Shown here one piece after another: positions 59,101 to 64,000 of a stretch of DNA of 64,000 bases. Both the position numbers and the translations under genes were made by a program. The stretch is from Mesaphorura yosii (taxonomy: Eukaryota > Arthropoda > Collembola > Poduromorpha > Tullbergiidae). Each line of letters begins with the position of its first letter. Position 1 is the stretch's first letter. The stretch covers positions 1-64,000 of the forward strand of contig WIXG01000144.1 in assembly GCA_009869945.1 (NCBI GenBank), written 5' to 3'. Below the pieces are notes generated by a model that ran no database searches, was not told where the DNA came from, and worked only from the letters and a program-made list of their open reading frames with translations.

Positions 59101-62100
59101 CAAGTCAAGTGCGCAACGCGCAGCACTTCGAGTTAGACTGCGACTTTGACTGCGATTTTGACTTGGAGAGCCTGCACGAGATGAGAAATGAGAATAATTT
59201 CTTTCATTCGCCCAAGCCAAGACACAAGGCTCCGAGCCATAAAATAAATCCAGGCAGGGCAATGAGAGAGAAAAAGAATCTCATCTTCAGTTTGCTTTCC
59301 TACCTCGCCAGCCGCCAAGCCAAGGCATGAGAAGGAAGAGAAGAATGCAATTTGAGGCTTTGAATGTAAATTCTTTTGTGTTCTTGCTTCTTGCGTGCAT
59401 GCGCCCGAGTTCGAGTTGACCACGAAGATGCTGCGATGCATTTGTAATTTGCATATGCAGTGGAAGATTATCGTGGAATTATTTCGAGCATGCACCCATC
59501 GCCTGTCGTCCTGAGTACATAACCTCAGGGAGCCATAACGCGTCCTTACGAGTATACCTCTCCGTCTTCACTTCGCATTTCCTAATGGACTGGACAAGAT
59601 AATAGCTCATCTCATCTCATTCCGCATCTTCCGACTATTAGCAAGCAAGCATGAACCACGAACTGCTTCCATTATCGGTCGACTTCGCTTGGCTGTTGGC
59701 TTGGTTCTCGAGGCTCTCGATTCGACCATATGTTAATCTCTGCTCTGGAGAAGAATGAAATGCAGTAAAGAAGAGGAGAAGCGTTGGAGGCATGCATGAC
59801 CATAATCATTAACTGCTGGCCGGTCGGCCTGCCAGGCCAGCATTTAATGCGAGCCGCGAGTCCGAGTGTGAGGCTCAAGACAAGACAAAGGAGCAGGGCC
59901 ATTAAATTCCATTCCTGGCTCACAATGAGCCACTTTACTCGAGCTTCTTTAAGACATTCTACTTGCACTCCAGCATTAAGAATTCTTGCTCTTGCATTCA
60001 TGAATTCAAATCCAAATCACAATCGCAGCGCAGCGTGGCAAATCCGACTCGCTGTTGTCTTTTGTCCTGTCTCAGTCTCAGCTTGTCTTGGTGTATTTCA
60101 ATGACGATGACAGTCCTGACTTGGCTTCGACTTTTGTATAATGATCTTCTGAGATGAAGCGACCAGATTTCCGAGCAGCAGTGCAGAATTCCTTGTCGCA
60201 GTCGATAATAAAATCGAGGCATGGCATGGCAAGAGAGAATTAGAAAGAGTCGCAGTAGCGTCGCAGGCACGATAGAATAATAAAAGCAAAAGGAAGCCTG
60301 AAGGAACTTCCACTTCCATTCCAACTCAAGTCGTCTCTTTTATGCAATATTTACAAAACAGGCCAGACCAGGCACCCGAGCAAACTGAGCAAAAAAGAAG
60401 AAGCGACCAGACTCGACACTCGAAATTCTTGAGACCACGATGCATTTGCTCAGTTCATACAAACTAAACGCGAGTCGAAACGAAACGCGAGTTTTTTCAC
60501 TATGCAACTCTCGCCAGGCGCGGAAGAAGTTTCTCATCATCTGCCACCACGACCGACAAGACAAGACGGGCAGCAGATTCTCGTTCTCGCTCTCTTGTCT
60601 CTCAATCGCAATCTTTTTGTACTCTTCGTTTTTCATGAAACTTGTTACAAACTGCCTGGCCTGCCTGCCCACTCCAAAATGCAGTGCAATCTTCGTGGCA
60701 GGGCAGAGCATGGCAGATGAACCCCAAAACTCATCAACCGTGCCATGCCAGGGCCAAAAGCGGAAGACTGCGAAACTGCAGACTGGAGAGATTTTCTTCT
60801 CTTCTCTTCGTTCTCTGCTCTCCACGAATTCATGGACTCAGGAAAGGAAAGGATTCTCGAGGAAAAGCAAAATAAGCCTCGGAGAATGGATCTTCCCTAC
60901 ACCCATGGAAACTCAAAATCTACCGTCTCACTTTTCTAAATTACCTTCGCCTTCCACAATCGCATGGAGGCGAACGCGCACTGCACTTTCAGGCCGACAA
61001 AGGAAAGATTACAATGCCCATACATATTTTGGAGATACGAGCCCAAAGTACGAGCGATATCAGAAATGTGAACTGTCACCAGACACGCGAGCGAGCGAAT
61101 GCAAAGCAAAGGCAATGAGACAATCACAAAACTGATGGCAGTGACAGAGCACAAACTGTACGAGGCTTCAGCTTTACGAATGAATTGGTATGGCACGGCG
61201 TGGCGTGGCTCCGCGTGGTTTGCTCATCGCATCATGTCGCATGATAATTGACCTCAGGGCAGCCATTAAATGCGACTGCGAAATGGAAATGTGAGGAGCA
61301 ATCTCGCAATTGGAATTCGCTGCTCATTTGCGTGCTGGTACGCTAAATCTGACTTTCACCTGTGCGATGTGTCAGATTTCAGGTTTCAATCGTGTCAGGC
61401 TTAAGTCTCAGCGACCCTTACAAAAAGAATAATATTCGAACGGCTCGTGCGACAGCGGCTTGGCGGAGTTTGGCTGGTATTTTTGCCCGTTGTAGCATAT
61501 CATACACAGCAATCCATCATTCTTGCACACTTTTTACGGTATTTTGTGCTTGGTGCCTTGTACTTTCTCCCCTTCGTCTTTCTCAGGCAAAACCCGGGCA
61601 GCGACAGTGGAGGAGAGGACGAGCAGAGGAGAAGGAGGAAGAAACACGCACAAGAAATCTTTCACTTGCATGAATTCAACGCGGCGCGGGCAACTTTCTT
61701 ATTGCCCAGAAGCCTGTTTATTCAAGGAAAGGAGAATGGTAAAATTTACAATTTACATTTCTAGACAATTTTCCGTATCAGGGGCTCGAAAAGCGTTATA
61801 CAAAAGCAAAGTTACATGATACATGAGGATTTGCGCCAGAGCACAGGCACAGCATGGCGCGGTGTGGCAAAGTGAAAGCACAACAACCAGGAAGTGCGCA
61901 GACAAAAATATGGACAGTGAGCCCAAGTCTGAGCCAGCGAACTCCTCGCGAGTCGCGAACACGTGCGGCAGCGGCTCAAAAGAGACGAAATATTATAGCA
62001 ACGGCAAAGCAACAGGTATCCAATATCTTTAAAAGCTAAAAAAAAAATCTAAACTCATAGCCAGCACAGCACAGCACACACAATGTAATGGGTTTCTCTT

Positions 62101-63870
62101 TTCGGGCTCTGCACTCTACACTGCACGCCTACACGCCTTGCTTTTGCCGTGCTCTAATGTGAATGCGGGCTCTAGACTCTAGAACAGAACTCGAGACACT
62201 CGAGAGCTCTGCTGGGAATTTTATATTAGAAAGCTCGCAGTGTATGAAAAACGAATTCAGAAAGATTTATGGAGCCCAAACCACCAGCAACAGATTAGGC
62301 GCACAATACAACAATAGAATTCGCCATTCGCGGCTCGCGTTCACTTCTCACAGTCTCATGATGTCAATCACAATGCAATGCTCTGCTGTGTATTTGCCTG
62401 TTCGCCGTGTATTCGAATTCGAGCCCACCATGACTCTGACCGGCTCTGGCACTGGCTTGGTTTTGAGTCGTCCATGAAATGAAAATGAAATCTTGACCGA
62501 CGACTTGCCACAATGAAAAAATCTGGCAGTTGCAATGGCAAGTCTTCCAAAAAAACTTGTTTCTGGATTCAAATTCCCAGAAACGGCAGAGTGCCGACCG
62601 ACTCTCAAGTGCCATGTACATTGTACATGCACGAAAGAGGTGAAATGTGAAATGTACTGGCTGCCTGTGCAAAAAAACACATTTTTCTTAAATAGGAACT
62701 GCAAAAAACGAACCTCAGCATCATCATCATCATTACCACAGCGCAGCGCAGTGCGGTGTGGCTGCCTCAGGTTTCTCACAAGATTTGAAACTAGTTTCAA
62801 GTTTCTTGTTCACAGATTCATTTTCCGAGATTCCTAATGTAGATTTTTTCAATCGCTTACACTTCCGTCGACAAAATCTTGCAAGCTCCAAATGAATATG
62901 AAAAGCGTGGCATCCACAACCTGGCCATTGCATTCTTAAGACCGGTGCTCACAAGAAATGAGATGCGGCGCAGAATGAAAAGATGATGTGAAGATGATGG
63001 AGCCAGCCACCAGGCAAGGGAAGAAAATTTTAAAATGCAACCTGCAACCGGCGCAGCGTGGCGGGTGATTGCGATTGTTGATGATTTGGGAAAATGATAA
63101 AGATTTCCTCTTTCTTTTACCTGTCCGACAGGCCGCAGCCGCATTATTATTATTATTGTATTGTTGCATGGGTGCATATAATCATCATAATAAAGCAATG
63201 CAGCTAGCAAAAAACGTGTATGCGTACAAGCAAACTGGATTCGCTGCGCACGAAGACTGAGACTGAGACGGAGACGGAGAACCCGAATGGAGATTAGCGA
63301 GCTCTTTTGTTGTGTGTACTATCATTTTCATCATCATCATTAACAACAACAGAAGAACAATAAAGCAACAATAGAACTTGGAACTTGGTTCGGACGGAGA
63401 AGATGCGCTGGCGCTTGTTAAAATTGCACTCATCCGTGTTAATGCGCCGTGTTTGAGGAACTTCAGTCTAGCTCGCGTGTAAAATTAGTACATGCAAATT
63501 TAACGATTACAATGCCTTCGACGAGTATGATGAAAATCCAGTCTTTTATGCATTGTGCATTCTCCTGAGACAAAGCCAAACCAAGCAAAAGCACGTAAAT
63601 GTGTACCACAAAGCCATAAAGTACTCTTACGCACGCATAAAGAATGTGCATGAAGCCTGTGCCCAGTTTATGACTGATTCGAGTCTAATCCGTTTCTACG
63701 GTCTTTTATCCAGTGCTTTGCCTTTTATGTCATGTCACTCGCTCTCATAGGCTCTCGAAAGTCGAAATGCTTAATGCATGCAGTAACAGTAACTCAAGTA
63801 CCGTGCTTTGACATTTTCTTTTGTCTCTGCTGCCTGCCTTCCTCCTTGCCGATTTCGTATCTGGTTTTGA

Positions 63871-63902
63871 TGCCTGCCTGCCTGCCTGCCTGCCAGCCAG
63901 CC
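63871..63902. repeat. TGCC tetranucleotide tandem repeat
   Basis: Six perfect TGCC units followed by two AGCC variants near the right edge. Confidence 0.9.
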
Positions 63903-64000
63903 CCTCTTGCTCTTTGATTTGATTCGATTTGACGTGAATTGAGTTGACATCGCATAACGCGGTGTGGCAAGAAGGAAGGCGACTGTGAAATGAACCTCTC

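Larger units (their letters stand above)
55288..64000. other. Further NOL4 intron, at least 8.7 kb, cryptically repetitive
   Basis: I found no exon that continues NOL4 upstream, nor any independent gene on either strand. The word content is like that of the 47-55 kb intron (GCCAAGCCA, CTGACTGACT, GAGCGAGCGAG, AAGAAGAAG). Long pyrimidine or purine runs and frequent ATGCATTC words also occur. Confidence 0.55.

Noticed and set aside
48272..64000. Many 60-230-codon ORFs on both strands in the NOL4 introns
   Set aside because: Repetitive word composition, no domains, no splice or poly(A) context.

Overview
The window is animal nuclear DNA. Genes are split by short GT-AG introns, mostly 60-110 bp. 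Neighbouring genes often converge, with poly(A) signals only tens of bases apart. The recognisable proteins are all metazoan: a tamozhennic/SPATA2-like PUB protein, EB1, an E2F4/5-type factor, PEX13, RpS7, FBXL6, anamorsin, Elongin C, NAA50, LSm7 and NOL4. An intronless, divergent ionotropic-receptor-like gene and a defensin with the C6 cysteine pattern point to an arthropod. The compact genes and short introns would suit a springtail or a small crustacean, but that is inference and I cannot name the species.

Layout. 1-2 kb: the 3' part of a Helitron helicase and frame-broken remnants of another gene, both on the minus strand. 2-15.7 kb: housekeeping genes (tamo-like on -, EB1 on +, E2F on -, PEX13 on +, RpS7 on -). 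17-26.4 kb: a small unrecognised membrane protein, FBXL6 (-), anamorsin (+), Elongin C (-) with a long lysine/serine-rich open frame joined to it in phase, and NAA50 (+). 26.4-43.2 kb is the accessory part: a two-exon defensin gene not visible as a single ORF, an inverted repeat, a RING-less SIAH-like gene, the receptor-like gene, two secreted low-complexity proteins, LSm7, small putative secreted peptides and degraded genes. 43.4-64 kb: the 3' seven exons of a NOL4 homologue (-) in large introns. These introns are extremely rich in short recurring words, and the 5' end of the gene lies beyond the window.

Several genes meet in ubiquitin and protein-turnover biology (tamo/SPATA2-like adaptor, FBXL6, Elongin C, SIAH-like). 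Nothing suggests they are co-regulated; this is probably chance neighbourhood. The most unusual items are: (1) a basic 316-residue open frame that splices in phase onto the first exon of Elongin C; (2) an 83-residue in-frame N-terminal extension on EB1 with a six-cysteine cluster; (3) the defensin gene; (4) two overlapping open frames at 17.3-17.9 kb; and (5) several exon-like or frame-broken coding remnants that single-frame ORF calling misses.
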